Below, piece after piece: positions 15,740-24,671 of a stretch of DNA of 60,227 nt. The position numbers and the translations under genes are program-made. Each line of letters opens with the position of its first letter. Position 1 is the first letter of the stretch. The DNA lies in the NCBI RefSeq assembly GCF_000443165.1, contig NZ_ATJV01000052.1, positions 1 through 60,227 of the forward strand. The letters are read 5' to 3'. Source of the stretch: Thauera terpenica 58Eu (lineage in GTDB: Bacteria > Pseudomonadota > Gammaproteobacteria > Burkholderiales > Rhodocyclaceae). The notes below the pieces were generated by a model. That model had not been told where the DNA came from, did no database searches, and worked only from the letters and a program-made list of their open reading frames with translations.

Positions 15740-16752
15740 CGCCAGCCTCCTTCATCCCGACGGCGGTGACCGAAGACGCGAGGCTGTGTCTTCTTGTCGA
15801 TCAGCGGTACGCAGATGTTCATCAGCAGCACGCCGAACGCGATGCCCTCTGGATAGGCACCAAAACTGCGGATGAGCCAGGCGATGAGGGCGATGCCGGC
15901 TGCGAAGATGAGCTTGCCGCGCGGCGTGGTGGCGCCCGACACGGGATCGGTGACGATGAAGAAGGCGGCGAGCATGGCGCCGCCGCTGGCGAGGTGAAAC
16001 AGCGGTGAGGCGAAGCGGGTGGGGTCGAACAGCCAGAACGTGCCTGAAATCAGCGACAGCGCAGCGATGAAGGCGGCGGGCATGTGCCAGGTGATGATGC
16101 GGGTGGCGAGCAGGAGAAGACCGCCGCCAAGGTAGCCAAGCGAAACCCACTCCCAGCCGCGGCCGCCGAAAAAGCCGAAGGCCGAGCCCTGCAGGACGGC
16201 CTCGACCGAACTTGCCCCGCTGCGCAGGCCGGTGCGCAGGGCGTCGAGTGCGGTGGCGCCGGTCATGCCGTCGAGGTCGCGTGCGCCACCCAGGATGAGT
16301 CCGAGCTGGGTATCGAAGCTCAGGGAGCCGGCAGCTGGCCACTGCGACATCAGCGCCGGGTAGGCGACGATCATCGAGCAGTAGGCCACCATCGCCGGGT
16401 TGAAGGGGTTCTGGCCAAGCCCGCCGTAGAGGTGTTTGGCGACGATGATGGCGACCAGCACCGCGAGCATCGTCAGCCACCACGGCACGATGGGCGGAAA
16501 GCACAGCGCCACCAGCCAGGCGGTGACGATCGCCGACAGGTCGGTGACCGCGATCGCTATCGGGCGCTTGCGCAGCGCCAGCATCAGCGCCTCGGCGGCG
16601 ACGGCGGTGAGGCTGGCGAGCGCGAGATTGACCAGGATGCCCGCACTGACCTTGAGCGCGTAGGCGGTGATGCCTGGCACCAGGGCGAGCAACACCAGGC
16701 CCATGACACGCTGGACGCTCGCGGGTTTGCGGATGTAGGGGGAGTGGATCAT
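15736..16752 (-). CDS. rnfD: Rnf/Rsx complex subunit D (covalent FMN)
   Basis: This 338-residue membrane protein has about nine helices, starting SPYIRKPASVQRVMGLVLLA. The flavinylation motif MTGATALDALR gives the Thr that binds FMN covalently. NPFNPAMVAYC and FFIVTDPVSGATTPRGKL are typical of RnfD/NqrB. Length is normal. It begins four bases after rnfC and overlaps rnfG. RnfD is the core membrane subunit and the probable ion-translocating part of the complex. Confidence 0.94.
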   Translation of the reverse strand: MIHSPYIRKPASVQRVMGLVLLALVPGITAYALKVSAGILVNLALASLTAVAAEALMLALRKRPIAIAVTDLSAIVTAWLVALCFPPIVPWWLTMLAVLVAIIVAKHLYGGLGQNPFNPAMVAYCSMIVAYPALMSQWPAAGSLSFDTQLGLILGGARDLDGMTGATALDALRTGLRSGASSVEAVLQGSAFGFFGGRGWEWVSLGYLGGGLLLLATRIITWHMPAAFIAALSLISGTFWLFDPTRFASPLFHLASGGAMLAAFFIVTDPVSGATTPRGKLIFAAGIALIAWLIRSFGAYPEGIAFGVLLMNICVPLIDKKTQPRVFGHRRRDEGGWR

Positions 16753-16756
16753 GGGT

Positions 16757-18487
16757 TCACGATTGGGGTGAGCCTTCGGCTTCGACTGCCGGAGCCTCGT
16801 CAGGCCGGGGGTCGCCAGCCTTGGGTGCGAGCGCAGGGGGCGGGGCTGCGGTCAGGTTGAGGGCTTTTCGCCTGGCCTCGATCTCAGCGATGTCGGCTTT
16901 GGTTTCGGCGCTCAAGTCTTCGGTGTTGCGCACCTCAGTGCTGGCCTTCTGCGCCTGGGCACGAGCGAGCGCGGCGGCGATCAAGGCCTTCTTGGGGTCT
17001 TCGGCAGTGGCAGTGCTGGCTTCCGCTTTGACCGCAGTGGTGTCGGTGGCGAGCTTGGCGCGCGTTTCGGCCGCCTTGGCGGCGAGCTTGGCGGCTTTTT
17101 CTTCCTTTTCGCGTTCCTGACGGTAGTTGCGAAACTCGAAGCGTTCGCGGGCCTGGTCGGCTGCAGTGTTGTCACGTTCGCGCGCCCAGATTTCACTCTT
17201 GGCGAAACGGAAGTAATCGACGAGCGGGATGTGTGACGGACACACATAGGCACAGCAGCCGCATTCGATGCAGTCGAAGAGCTTGTATTCCTGCGCCTTG
17301 CCGAAATTGCGTGCGCGGCTGTGCCAATACAGCTCGAAGGGCTGGAGCTCCGCAGGGCAGGCGCGTGCGCATTCTCCACAGCGGATGCAGGGCTGTTCGG
17401 GCGGAGGGGGCGGCAGCAGCGTCGGTGAGCTGGCAATGATGCAGTTGCTGCCTTTGACGATCGGGACATCGAGCCGCGGCAGGGCAAAGCCCATCATCGG
17501 GCCACCCATCAGGTAACGGTTGGTGTCCGCCTTTGGCTGCGCCAGCGGCAGGAGCTCGTCGATCGGTGTGCCGATCAACACTTCCCAGTTGCCGGGGCGG
17601 GCGACGTTGCCGGTGAGGGTGACGATACGGCTCAGCACCGGTTCACCGTGGGCGATGGCGCGATACACCGCGTAGGCGGTGCCGACATTGAAGCACTGCA
17701 CGGCGTAGTCGGCGCTGAGCTTGCCGTAGGGAATCTCGATGCCGGTGAGCACGCGGATGAGTTGCTTTTCGCCGCCCGCGGGATAGAGCGAGGGCACAGG
17801 CTGGATGCGCACCGGATCATCCACGCGCTGCGCCGCGGCGCGCATGGCGGCGATGGCTTCGGGCTTGTTGTCCTCGATGCCGATCACGAGCTCGCGTGCG
17901 CCAATGAGGCGGAACAGGATGCGCGCGCCCGCCAGGATGCCGTCGGCGCGCTCGCGCATCAGGCGATCGTCGCAGGTGATCCAGGGTTCGCATTCGGCGC
18001 CGTTGAGGATCAGGGTGTCGACGCCCGAGCCCTTGCCGAGCTTCACATGGCTGGGGAAGGTGGCGCCGCCCAGACCGACCAGGCCGCAGTCGCGCAGCCA
18101 GGCCAGCGACGCGTCGCGACCGGCGCGCTCGGCATCGAACGCGGCGTGTTCCACCCAGCGCTCCTCGCCATCGGGTTCGATGACGACGCAGCGCGTCTCC
18201 AGCCCCGAGGCGTGCGCCATCGTGTAGCGCCCGAAGTCGATCACCGTGCCGGAGGTGGGGGCGTGCACCGCAGTGCCGAGCATGCCTTCGGGCTCGCCGA
18301 TGCGCTGCCCCTTGAGCACTTTCTGGCCGACCTCGACGATGCAGCGTGCGCTGGCGCGGGTGCTCTGGCGCAAGGGCACGACAAGCCGCGAGGGTAGCGG
18401 TGCGCGCTCTATGGCTACGCTGGCCGATTCATGCTTGTGGGCGTCGGGTTTGATGCCACCGTGGAACTTGAACAGGCGTCCGATCAT
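16757..18487 (-). CDS. rnfC: Rnf/Rsx complex subunit C
   Basis: The 576-residue peripheral subunit has an N-terminal barrel/SLBB region, an NADH/FMN-binding region ([27 protein letters not shown]), and two [4Fe-4S] motifs: [12 protein letters not shown] and [13 protein letters not shown] long Ala/Lys/Glu-rich C-terminal extension (about 450-576) is likely a coiled coil, variable among RnfC proteins; some homologues carry repeats there. The start overlaps rnfB (ATGA), and [10 protein letters not shown] is the conserved start of the family. RnfC takes electrons from or gives them to NADH. Confidence 0.95.
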   Translation of the reverse strand: MIGRLFKFHGGIKPDAHKHESASVAIERAPLPSRLVVPLRQSTRASARCIVEVGQKVLKGQRIGEPEGMLGTAVHAPTSGTVIDFGRYTMAHASGLETRCVVIEPDGEERWVEHAAFDAERAGRDASLAWLRDCGLVGLGGATFPSHVKLGKGSGVDTLILNGAECEPWITCDDRLMRERADGILAGARILFRLIGARELVIGIEDNKPEAIAAMRAAAQRVDDPVRIQPVPSLYPAGGEKQLIRVLTGIEIPYGKLSADYAVQCFNVGTAYAVYRAIAHGEPVLSRIVTLTGNVARPGNWEVLIGTPIDELLPLAQPKADTNRYLMGGPMMGFALPRLDVPIVKGSNCIIASSPTLLPPPPPEQPCIRCGECARACPAELQPFELYWHSRARNFGKAQEYKLFDCIECGCCAYVCPSHIPLVDYFRFAKSEIWARERDNTAADQARERFEFRNYRQEREKEEKAAKLAAKAAETRAKLATDTTAVKAEASTATAEDPKKALIAAALARAQAQKASTEVRNTEDLSAETKADIAEIEARRKALNLTAAPPPALAPKAGDPRPDEAPAVEAEGSPQS

Positions 18488-19035
18488 GACACTTCCCTGA
18501 TTTCAACCACCGGGTATTTCCACTTCCAGGTCTGGACGGTGTCGGCGACCACCTCCATCGTGATGCAATCGACCGGGCAGGGCGCGACGCACAACTCACA
18601 GCCGGTGCATAGCGGCTCGACCACGGTGTGCATCTGCTTGGCGGCGCCGACGATGGCGTCGACCGGGCAGGCCTGAATGCACAGGGTGCAGCCGATGCAG
18701 GTGTTCTCGTCGATGACGGCGACCGACTTCGGCTTCTCCACGCCGTGCTCTTCGGACAGTGGCTTGAACTCGCGACCGAGCAGGTCGGCGAGCTTGCGGA
18801 TGCCCTCCTCGCCACCCGGGGGGCACTGGTTGATCTCGGCCTCGCCCTTGGCGATGGCTTCGGCATAGGGCTTGCAGCCGGGATAGCCGCACTGGCCGCA
18901 CTGCGTCTGCGGCAAGATGGCGTCGATCTTCTCGACCAGCGGATCGCCTTCGACCTTGAAGCGGATCGCGGCATAGCCCAGTGCCGCGCCGAGCACGAGG
19001 GCGATGCCGGTCATGACGAGAAGGGCGGTCAGCAT
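18484..19035 (-). CDS. rnfB: Rnf/Rsx complex subunit B (ferredoxin-like)
   Basis: The 183-residue subunit has an N-terminal membrane anchor ([20 protein letters not shown]), the four-Cys motif CGQCGYPGC...CPPGG for one [4Fe-4S] cluster, and two ferredoxin motifs [12 protein letters not shown] and [12 protein letters not shown]. It is complete. A longer frame with a TTG start at 19098 would overlap rnfA, but homologues start at the ATG used here. No strong ribosome-binding site precedes it, so translation may depend on coupling with rnfA. RnfB is the soluble-side electron entry point of the complex. Confidence 0.94.
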   Translation of the reverse strand: MLTALLVMTGIALVLGAALGYAAIRFKVEGDPLVEKIDAILPQTQCGQCGYPGCKPYAEAIAKGEAEINQCPPGGEEGIRKLADLLGREFKPLSEEHGVEKPKSVAVIDENTCIGCTLCIQACPVDAIVGAAKQMHTVVEPLCTGCELCVAPCPVDCITMEVVADTVQTWKWKYPVVEIREVS

Positions 19036-19081
19036 GCGTGGGGTCTTTTGAGTACGGGGCGGGGGCTGTGGTGTTGAGGCA

Positions 19082-19666
19082 TCAGTGGAAGCGATCAAGC
19101 CCGGCGAAGCCCATGAAGGCCAGGCTCATCAGCCCGGCGGTGATCATGGCGATGGCCGTACCCTTGAAGGGCAGCGGAACGTCTGCCCCTTCAAGGCGTT
19201 CGCGGATGCCGGCAAACAGCACCAGCGCAAGCGTGAAGCCAAGGGAGGAGCCGAAGCCGAACAGCAAGGATTCGAGCAGGTTGTGCTTCATGCCGACGTT
19301 GAGCAGGGGCACGCCGAGGACCGCGCAGTTGGTGGTGATGAGTGGCAGGTAAATACCCAGCACCTGATGCAGCAAGGGGCTGGTCTTCTGGATGACGAGC
19401 TCGGTGAGCTGTACGATTGCAGCGATGACGACGATGAATGACAGCGTGCGCAGGTAGGCGAGGTCGAAAGGCTGGAGCAGGTAGTGGTCGATCAGGTAGC
19501 TCGAGCCTGAACCGAGCGTGAGCACGAAGGTCGTCGCCGCGCCCATGCCGATCGCGGTCTCGAGCTTCTTCGACACACCCATGAACGGGCACAGGCCCAG
19601 GATGCGGACGAAGACGACGTTGTTCACCAGGACCGCGCCGATGACGACGAAAAGGTAGCTGCTCAT
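19082..19666 (-). CDS. rnfA: Rnf/Rsx complex subunit A
   Basis: The 194-residue protein has six predicted membrane helices and the RnfA signatures [19 protein letters not shown] and [18 protein letters not shown], whose Cys residues match those in RnfE for the shared membrane cluster. Length equals E. coli RsxA (193). It is the first gene of rnfABCDGE-nth on the minus strand. GGCGGATC precedes the ATG. An inverted repeat at 19685-19700 lies just upstream and could be a regulatory site for the operon. Confidence 0.95.
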   Translation of the reverse strand: MSSYLFVVIGAVLVNNVVFVRILGLCPFMGVSKKLETAIGMGAATTFVLTLGSGSSYLIDHYLLQPFDLAYLRTLSFIVVIAAIVQLTELVIQKTSPLLHQVLGIYLPLITTNCAVLGVPLLNVGMKHNLLESLLFGFGSSLGFTLALVLFAGIRERLEGADVPLPFKGTAIAMITAGLMSLAFMGFAGLDRFH

Positions 19667-19684
19667 GATCCGCCGAACGGGGGA

Positions 19685-19700
19685 ATAATCGGACGATTAT
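19685..19700. promoter_or_regulatory. Inverted repeat upstream of rnfA
   Basis: The sequence ATAATCGGACGATTAT is a 7-bp inverted repeat with a two-base centre, placed 19 bases before the rnfA start. Its size and location would suit a repressor operator or an AT-rich promoter core. No known consensus was matched with confidence. Confidence 0.4.
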
Positions 19701-19779
19701 CGCCCGCAGCGCCGGCCCACTCAACCCTGATGCGCTTATAGGCTTATCTTGCGCACGCCATGATAGGCGCCGCAGCGCT

Positions 19780-20325
19780 TCAGGGGGCGGGCGGTGGAAG
19801 CGCCAGGCTGGTGCAGTGAAACGGCCAGTTGCCACGGCGGCGATCTTCGAAGAAGTAGCGCAAGGTCATGCCGATGGTGCGAAAGGCGATCTGGTCCCAG
19901 GGGATTTCATCTTCGCGCAGGAGGGCGACTTCGAGTGACTCTTCGCCGGCACTGAAGTCCAGGTCGAGCAGGCGGGCACGATATACGAGGTGTACCTGGC
20001 TGATGTAGGGCACGTCGATCATCGTGTACAGCTCGCCCACCTCGATGCGCGCACGCGCCTCTTCGGCGGTTTCCCGCGCTGCGGCCTGGGCGGTGGTTTC
20101 GTCGTTTTCCATGAAGCCGGCAGGCAGCGTCCAGAAGCCGTGACGTGGCTCGATGGCACGACGGCAAAGGAGAATGCGGTCTTCCCACTGCGCCAGCGCG
20201 CCCACCACCAGTTTCGGGTTCTGGTAATGAACGGTGGTGCACTGACGACAGACATAGCGCGGAAGCGTGTCGCCGGGCGGAATGCGAAGTTCGACAGCGG
20301 CGCCGCAATTAGAGCAAAAATTCAT
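19780..20325 (-). CDS. Nudix hydrolase with N-terminal zinc ribbon
   Basis: The 181-residue enzyme has a four-Cys zinc ribbon (Cys4, Cys7, Cys26, Cys29) and a complete Nudix box from Gly70 to Ala90 (GFMENDETTAQAAARETAEE: Gly-x5-Glu-x7-Arg-Glu-x2-Glu-Glu), which binds Mg and hydrolyses nucleoside diphosphates linked to another moiety. The layout resembles small zinc-ribbon Nudix proteins related to NudC/ADP-ribose hydrolases; the substrate cannot be assigned. It is upstream of the rnf operon with 113 bases between and may be separate. No clear ribosome-binding site is seen. Confidence 0.88.
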   Translation of the reverse strand: MNFCSNCGAAVELRIPPGDTLPRYVCRQCTTVHYQNPKLVVGALAQWEDRILLCRRAIEPRHGFWTLPAGFMENDETTAQAAARETAEEARARIEVGELYTMIDVPYISQVHLVYRARLLDLDFSAGEESLEVALLREDEIPWDQIAFRTIGMTLRYFFEDRRRGNWPFHCTSLALPPPAP

Positions 20326-20423
20326 GAAATAAGTCTTGAGGAGCGTTTTCTGGATTCTAACGTGCTTTCTGACTCGGGTTCAGGCGTACAGGCAAGCTAC
20401 CCTTTTACGTGAAATCCCTTCTG

Positions 20424-20429
20424 TATAAT
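20424..20429 (+). promoter_or_regulatory. Probable -10 element for the HDOD-GGDEF gene
   Basis: A perfect TATAAT lies 92 bases before the start codon. The upstream CCTTTTA/TTTACG region is a poor -35 (the best-spaced candidate is at 20401-20407), so a weak or activator-assisted sigma-70 promoter is likely. Confidence 0.45.
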
Positions 20430-20520
20430 TCATGGGCACACCCTGAGCAGCCGTGCCAGCACGGCGTGGAGCTGTGCGCGATTGTGCCGAATGGACGGTC
20501 GAACATCTTTCGAGGAAGCC

Positions 20521-22503
20521 ATGCCGCAGCCGATTGACATGAAGCGTTTCGAGCAACTCAAGGCGGCGAGTGAGTTGCCATCACCGCGCGGCGTGGCGAT
20601 CGCGATCATTCGACTTGCGCAGTCTCCCGATGTGTCGATGGGTGAGCTTGGCCGCGTGATCAAGGGCGACCCTGCTTTCGTCGGGCGTCTGATCAAGGCG
20701 GCCAACGGCGTGGTGGGGGAGAACGGCCGCTCGGTGGTATCGGTGCAGGATGCGCTCATGGTGCTGGGCTTGCCGGCCGTGCGCGCCATGGCGCTGGGCT
20801 TTTCCCTGTTATCCAACTATCGCAAGGGGGCCTGCGCGGCCTTCGATTACGCGCGCTTCTGGACTTCATCCGTGTTGATGGCCTTGTCCATGCAGGCATT
20901 GGCTCGACGTTTGCGCGTGATCCCCGCCGACGATGCCTTCAGTGTCGGTCTGCTGGCGCGCATCGGCGAGCTTGCGCTGGCGACCATTTATCCTGCCGAT
21001 TTCGGGCTGGTGTTGCGCAAGGTCGCCGCCTCCCCCGACGCACGCCAGCTCGACCTCGAGCAGGCGGCCTTTGCGCTGACCCACTGTGAGCTGGGCGCGG
21101 CGATGCTGTCGGACTGGGGCATCCCGGCGCAGCTGTACAATCCAGTGCGCTTTTTTGAAATGCCCGAGTACGCCGGCTTCGCCGAGGGCTCGCGCGAGGC
21201 GGGCTTGATGCAGTGCCTGGTCCTGTCACGCGCGATCGCGCAGCTGTGTCTCGCCCCCGAGTCCGAGCATGCCCGCTTGATCGTGCCGATGTTGAGGCTT
21301 TCAAGTCGGCTCGGTCTGGAGCGTGGCGAATTCGTGATGTTGTGTGAGCGCGTTGGGCGTGACTGGGGTGAATGGGCCAAATTGCTGCAGCTCGATGGCG
21401 GGCGGCTGCCCACGTTTACCGCCCTTGTTGCCGAGGAAGAAACGGTGCCTGCGGTCCTGGCAGCTGAAGGCGAGACCCGACAAGGGGCTGGTGCGACTCC
21501 AGCGCCCTTGCCTGCCATGCCCTTGGCGGGCACTGCACAGGGCGCGCCTGCGGACGAGCCGATGCGCTTGTTGGTCGTCGGCGTCACCGGCGCGGAGCGG
21601 GCGCTTGTCTGCGAGGCGCTTGATCCAAGTGAGTTTGTCGTTCTGGAAGAGCCGGACTGCAGCCTGGCCGTCGACCGCGTGATCGACTTGCAGCCGCAGT
21701 TGATGGTGCTCAATTGGGGCTGTGAGCACTGCGGGCAAACTTTTATCCAGGCTTTGCGCAGCGCTCGTTTCGGGCGTTCCATTTACGTGCTCGGGCTGCT
21801 CGACCGCGACGACGAGGGGCTTTTGCTGGAGGCAACAGCTGCAGGCGTCGATGATGTCCTCGTCCGCCCCCTGCAGCGCAACGCCGTGACCGTACGCCTG
21901 CGCGCCGGGCGACGAACGCTAGGCCTGCAGCGCCAGCTGGAGTACGAGCGCGAGGAGTTGCGACATTTCGCCGCCGAACTGTCGATCTCGAATCGACGCC
22001 TGGCGGAAGCGGCCATGACCGACCCTTTGACGGGGCTGCCGAATCGTCGTTATGCGATGGATCGCATGGAGATGGAGTGGGCCGCGTGCAAGCGCCACGA
22101 TCGGCCCTTGTCGGTGATGGTTGTCGACCTGGACAATTTCAAGGTCGTCAATGACTTGCACGGGCATGACATTGGCGACATGGTGTTGCGCCAGCTTGCC
22201 GATGCGTTGCGCAAGGTCTTGCGTGCGCAGGATGTCGTTTGCCGTACGGGCGGCGACGAGTTTCTGGTCATTTGCCCCGACTCCGATCTGCCCCAAGCGA
22301 TTGCCTGCGCTGAGCGCCTGCGCGCAGCGGCAGACGAGTTGAGGGTCGAAACGGGTGGCCCTGAGCTCGATGTTTCGGTCAGCGTCGGGGTCGCGACCTA
22401 CGATCCATCGCTCACCACCATGGCCGAGCTGATCAAGCTTGCCGATCGTGCCGCCTTCCTGGCCAAGGGACAGGGACGCAATCGCGTGGTGGCTTCGCAG
22501 TGA
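20521..22503 (+). CDS. HDOD, degenerate receiver and GGDEF diguanylate cyclase
   Basis: The 660-residue protein has an HDOD domain (about 1-210, SPRGVAIAIIRLAQSP), a linker, a receiver-like domain (about 335-465), and a GGDEF domain (about 490-660) with intact RTGGDEF and DPLTGLPNRR. In the receiver the phospho-acceptor Asp is replaced (LMVLNWGCEHC), the acidic pair is lost (LLVVGVTGAER) and the conserved Lys is Arg (VRPL), so it should not be phosphorylated. The cyclase should make c-di-GMP. The ATG at 20521 follows GAGGAAG; an earlier frame start is not family-like. It lies just upstream of flhDC, which suggests a link between c-di-GMP and flagellar control. Confidence 0.85.
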   Translation: MPQPIDMKRFEQLKAASELPSPRGVAIAIIRLAQSPDVSMGELGRVIKGDPAFVGRLIKAANGVVGENGRSVVSVQDALMVLGLPAVRAMALGFSLLSNYRKGACAAFDYARFWTSSVLMALSMQALARRLRVIPADDAFSVGLLARIGELALATIYPADFGLVLRKVAASPDARQLDLEQAAFALTHCELGAAMLSDWGIPAQLYNPVRFFEMPEYAGFAEGSREAGLMQCLVLSRAIAQLCLAPESEHARLIVPMLRLSSRLGLERGEFVMLCERVGRDWGEWAKLLQLDGGRLPTFTALVAEEETVPAVLAAEGETRQGAGATPAPLPAMPLAGTAQGAPADEPMRLLVVGVTGAERALVCEALDPSEFVVLEEPDCSLAVDRVIDLQPQLMVLNWGCEHCGQTFIQALRSARFGRSIYVLGLLDRDDEGLLLEATAAGVDDVLVRPLQRNAVTVRLRAGRRTLGLQRQLEYEREELRHFAAELSISNRRLAEAAMTDPLTGLPNRRYAMDRMEMEWAACKRHDRPLSVMVVDLDNFKVVNDLHGHDIGDMVLRQLADALRKVLRAQDVVCRTGGDEFLVICPDSDLPQAIACAERLRAAADELRVETGGPELDVSVSVGVATYDPSLTTMAELIKLADRAAFLAKGQGRNRVVASQ

Positions 22504-22653
22504 CGCAGTCCGGCTGCCTGATCATTGCCGCCTGTTGTTTTACGGCAACGCCGGAGCGGGCCCTGGCCGGCCACAATGTGACTTTGTAACTTGCTGCTAC
22601 TGAGGATTTACTTTAACTTTGGGCGCGTTAGTCCCTGAAAGGGATTGGAAATC

Positions 22654-22971
22654 ATGGATCGACCCGACTTTCAGGCCGAAATACGTGAACTGAACCTTGC
22701 CTACCTGATGCTGGCGCAAAACATGCTGCGTCATGATCGGGCGACCGCGATGTTCCGGCTTGGTGTGGGTGATGAGCTGGCCGATGTGATCGAGGCCCTG
22801 ACTGCGGCCAAGCTCGTGAGAATGGCCGGCAGCCAGATGTTGATACCCTGTTTCCGTTTTGATGATGCCCAGCTCGCGCGCCTGATGGCAGGCGAGGGCC
22901 GCGATGTCGTCAGTGCCGGTCTGCACGCGGCAATCCTCGCGGCGGGCAAGGCGGGCGGGGGTGAGGTCTGA
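22654..22971 (+). CDS. flhD: Flagellar master regulator subunit FlhD
   Basis: This 105-residue protein matches FlhD: the IRELNLAYLMLAQNML helix, GVGDELADVIEALT and a Cys in LIPCFRFDD near the dimer disulfide site. FlhD and FlhC form the FlhD4C2 activator of class II flagellar promoters. The frame extends to a TTG at 22645, but the ATG at 22654 with upstream GGGATTGGA matches the usual MDRP-type start. flhC follows after ten bases. The transcript starts in the 150-base gap after the GGDEF gene. Confidence 0.93.
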   Translation: MDRPDFQAEIRELNLAYLMLAQNMLRHDRATAMFRLGVGDELADVIEALTAAKLVRMAGSQMLIPCFRFDDAQLARLMAGEGRDVVSAGLHAAILAAGKAGGGEV

Positions 22972-22981
22972 GGAGCTTGAG

Positions 22982-23572
22982 ATGAAAGTTAAAAGCGTCA
23001 TTGCCGAGGCGGATGATATTCGTCGTGCGGTGGAGATGGTCCAGCTCGGTGCGCGCATGCAGATGCTTGAGGTCGAGACCAGCCTGAGCCGCGAGAAGCT
23101 GCTGCGCATCTACAAGGAAGTGCGCGGAGTGTCGCCGCCCAAGGGCATGCTGCCGTTCTCGACCGACTGGTTCATGACCTGGCAGCCCAACGTGCACTCC
23201 TCGCTGTTCATGGGCTTGTACCGTTTTTACATGCAGCGCGCCGCACTCACCGGGCTTGAGGCGATCATCAAGGCTTATCACCTCTATCTGGATCACATCG
23301 AGACGAGCACGGTCGAGCCGGCCCTGAGTCTGACGCGAGCGTGGACGTTGGTGCGTTTTTTTGATGCGGACCTGCTGCAGATGACGGCGTGCACCTCGTG
23401 CGGCGGGCAGTTCGTCACGCATGCGCATGATCCCGTGCAAGGCTATGTCTGCGGCTTGTGCAACATGCCTTCGCGAGCTGGCAAGACGCGCACGACCAAG
23501 GCGCGCGTGGCAAAGCCGCGCGCGGTGGCGAAGCGCAAGTCGGTTGCCAAGTCGATTGCTGTAACTGCCTGA
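22982..23572 (+). CDS. flhC: Flagellar master regulator subunit FlhC
   Basis: The 196-residue protein contains the FlhC zinc site CTSCGGQF...CGLCNMP and the conserved DDIRRAVEMVQLGARMQ and LEVETSLSREKLLRIYKEV helices. FlhC gives DNA specificity to the FlhD4C2 complex. The last 35 residues are a Lys/Arg/Ala-rich tail common in betaproteobacterial FlhC. GAGGAG precedes the ATG. It ends the flhDC unit and is followed by a strong terminator. The operon is normally the point where environmental signals enter flagellar control. Confidence 0.94.
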   Translation: MKVKSVIAEADDIRRAVEMVQLGARMQMLEVETSLSREKLLRIYKEVRGVSPPKGMLPFSTDWFMTWQPNVHSSLFMGLYRFYMQRAALTGLEAIIKAYHLYLDHIETSTVEPALSLTRAWTLVRFFDADLLQMTACTSCGGQFVTHAHDPVQGYVCGLCNMPSRAGKTRTTKARVAKPRAVAKRKSVAKSIAVTA

Positions 23573-23613
23573 CCAGGGCGTCGGCCCGCCCTGTCCGGGC
23601 GTGCGTCGCGTGA

Positions 23614-23655
23614 CAAGGGCTGCCCGCAGGCTGGGGCAGCCCTTGTTTTTGCGTT
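23614..23655 (+). terminator. Rho-independent terminator after flhDC
   Basis: A perfect 12-bp stem (23614-23625 with 23634-23645) and eight-base loop are followed by TTTTTGCGTTTTTGC. It lies 42 bases after the flhC stop and before the motA promoter. Confidence 0.9.
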
Positions 23656-23678
23656 TTTGCTGTAGCCATCCCTTTGAT

Positions 23679-23705
23679 TCAAGTTTTTCCGGGGAGGGCC
23701 GATAA
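23679..23705 (+). promoter_or_regulatory. FliA (sigma-28) promoter for motAB
   Basis: TCAAGTTT at 23679-23686, an 11-base spacer and GCCGATAA at 23698-23705 match the sigma-28 consensus TAAAGTTT-N11-GCCGATAA at 15 of 16 bases. It lies 67 bases before the motA GTG and after the flhDC terminator, so motAB should be a class III (FliA-dependent) unit. Confidence 0.88.
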
Positions 23706-23772
23706 AAGTCACGCGCTGCATATTCTCTTGCGGTTAGGCTCTGTTGCAGCCCCCTTTCTCCTGGAGTGACCA

Positions 23773-24627
23773 GTGTTTCTCATCATTGGCTACGTCATCA
23801 TCCTTGCGGCCTCGCTCGGTACCTATGCAGTGCATGGCAGTCTTGCCGCGCTATGGGTGCCGATGGAGTACCTCGCCATTTTCGGTCTGACGATCGGTGG
23901 CTTCGTGGCGGGCAATGGGCCCAAGGCCATCAAGGCGACGATCGCTGCCTTGCCGGGGATCTTCAAGGCCTCGAGGTACAACAAGGCCATGTATGTGGAT
24001 CTGCTGTCCCTGCTCTACGAGATCCTCGCCAAGGTGCGCAAGGAAGGCTTGATGTCGATCGAAGGCGACATCGAGAACCCGGATTCAAGCCCGATCTTCT
24101 CCAAGTATCCCAGCGTCGCGGCCGACCACCACGCGGTGGAGTTCATGACCGATTACCTGCGCATGATGGTGGGAGGCAATCTGAACGCATTCGAAATCGA
24201 GAACCTGATGGACATGGAGATCGAAACCCATCACACCGAGGCCCATCAGGCACCGCACGTCGTCGCCAAGGTGGCCGATGCGGTGCCGGCCTTCGGTATC
24301 GTGGTGGCGGTGATGGGCGTGGTGAACGTGATGGGTTCGGTGGGTCAGCCTCCCGCAGTGCTGGGCAAGATGATTGGTGGCGCGCTCGTCGGCACCTTCC
24401 TCGGTATTCTGGTGTCCTATGGTTTCGTTGCGCCGGTCGCTGGCCAGCTCGAGCAGAAGGTCGAGGAGAGTGGCAAGATCTATCAGTGCATGAAGGTGGT
24501 GCTGCTGGCGAGCATGAACGGCTATGCGCCACAGGTTGCGATCGAGTTCGGGCGCAAGGTCCTGTATTCCACCGATCGCCCGGGCTTTGCCGAGCTCGAG
24601 CAGGAAATCAAGAACCGCAAGGGCTGA
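23773..24627 (+). CDS. motA: Flagellar stator protein MotA
   Basis: The 284-residue inner-membrane protein has four helices and the MotA signatures FGLTIGGFVAGNGPKAIK, LYEILAKVRKEGLMSIE, ADAVPAFGIVVAVMGVVNVM and GGALVGTFLGILVSYGF. Charged cytoplasmic residues that contact FliG (Arg and Glu in the second segment) are kept. The start is GTG at 23773 with GGAG nine bases upstream. motB follows. MotA and MotB form the proton-driven stator of the flagellar motor; a FliA promoter precedes the gene. Confidence 0.95.
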   Translation: MFLIIGYVIILAASLGTYAVHGSLAALWVPMEYLAIFGLTIGGFVAGNGPKAIKATIAALPGIFKASRYNKAMYVDLLSLLYEILAKVRKEGLMSIEGDIENPDSSPIFSKYPSVAADHHAVEFMTDYLRMMVGGNLNAFEIENLMDMEIETHHTEAHQAPHVVAKVADAVPAFGIVVAVMGVVNVMGSVGQPPAVLGKMIGGALVGTFLGILVSYGFVAPVAGQLEQKVEESGKIYQCMKVVLLASMNGYAPQVAIEFGRKVLYSTDRPGFAELEQEIKNRKG

Positions 24628-24671
24628 GCGATGCGAACGCAGGCTAGCGAACGATTCGAGTGGAGCGCGGC

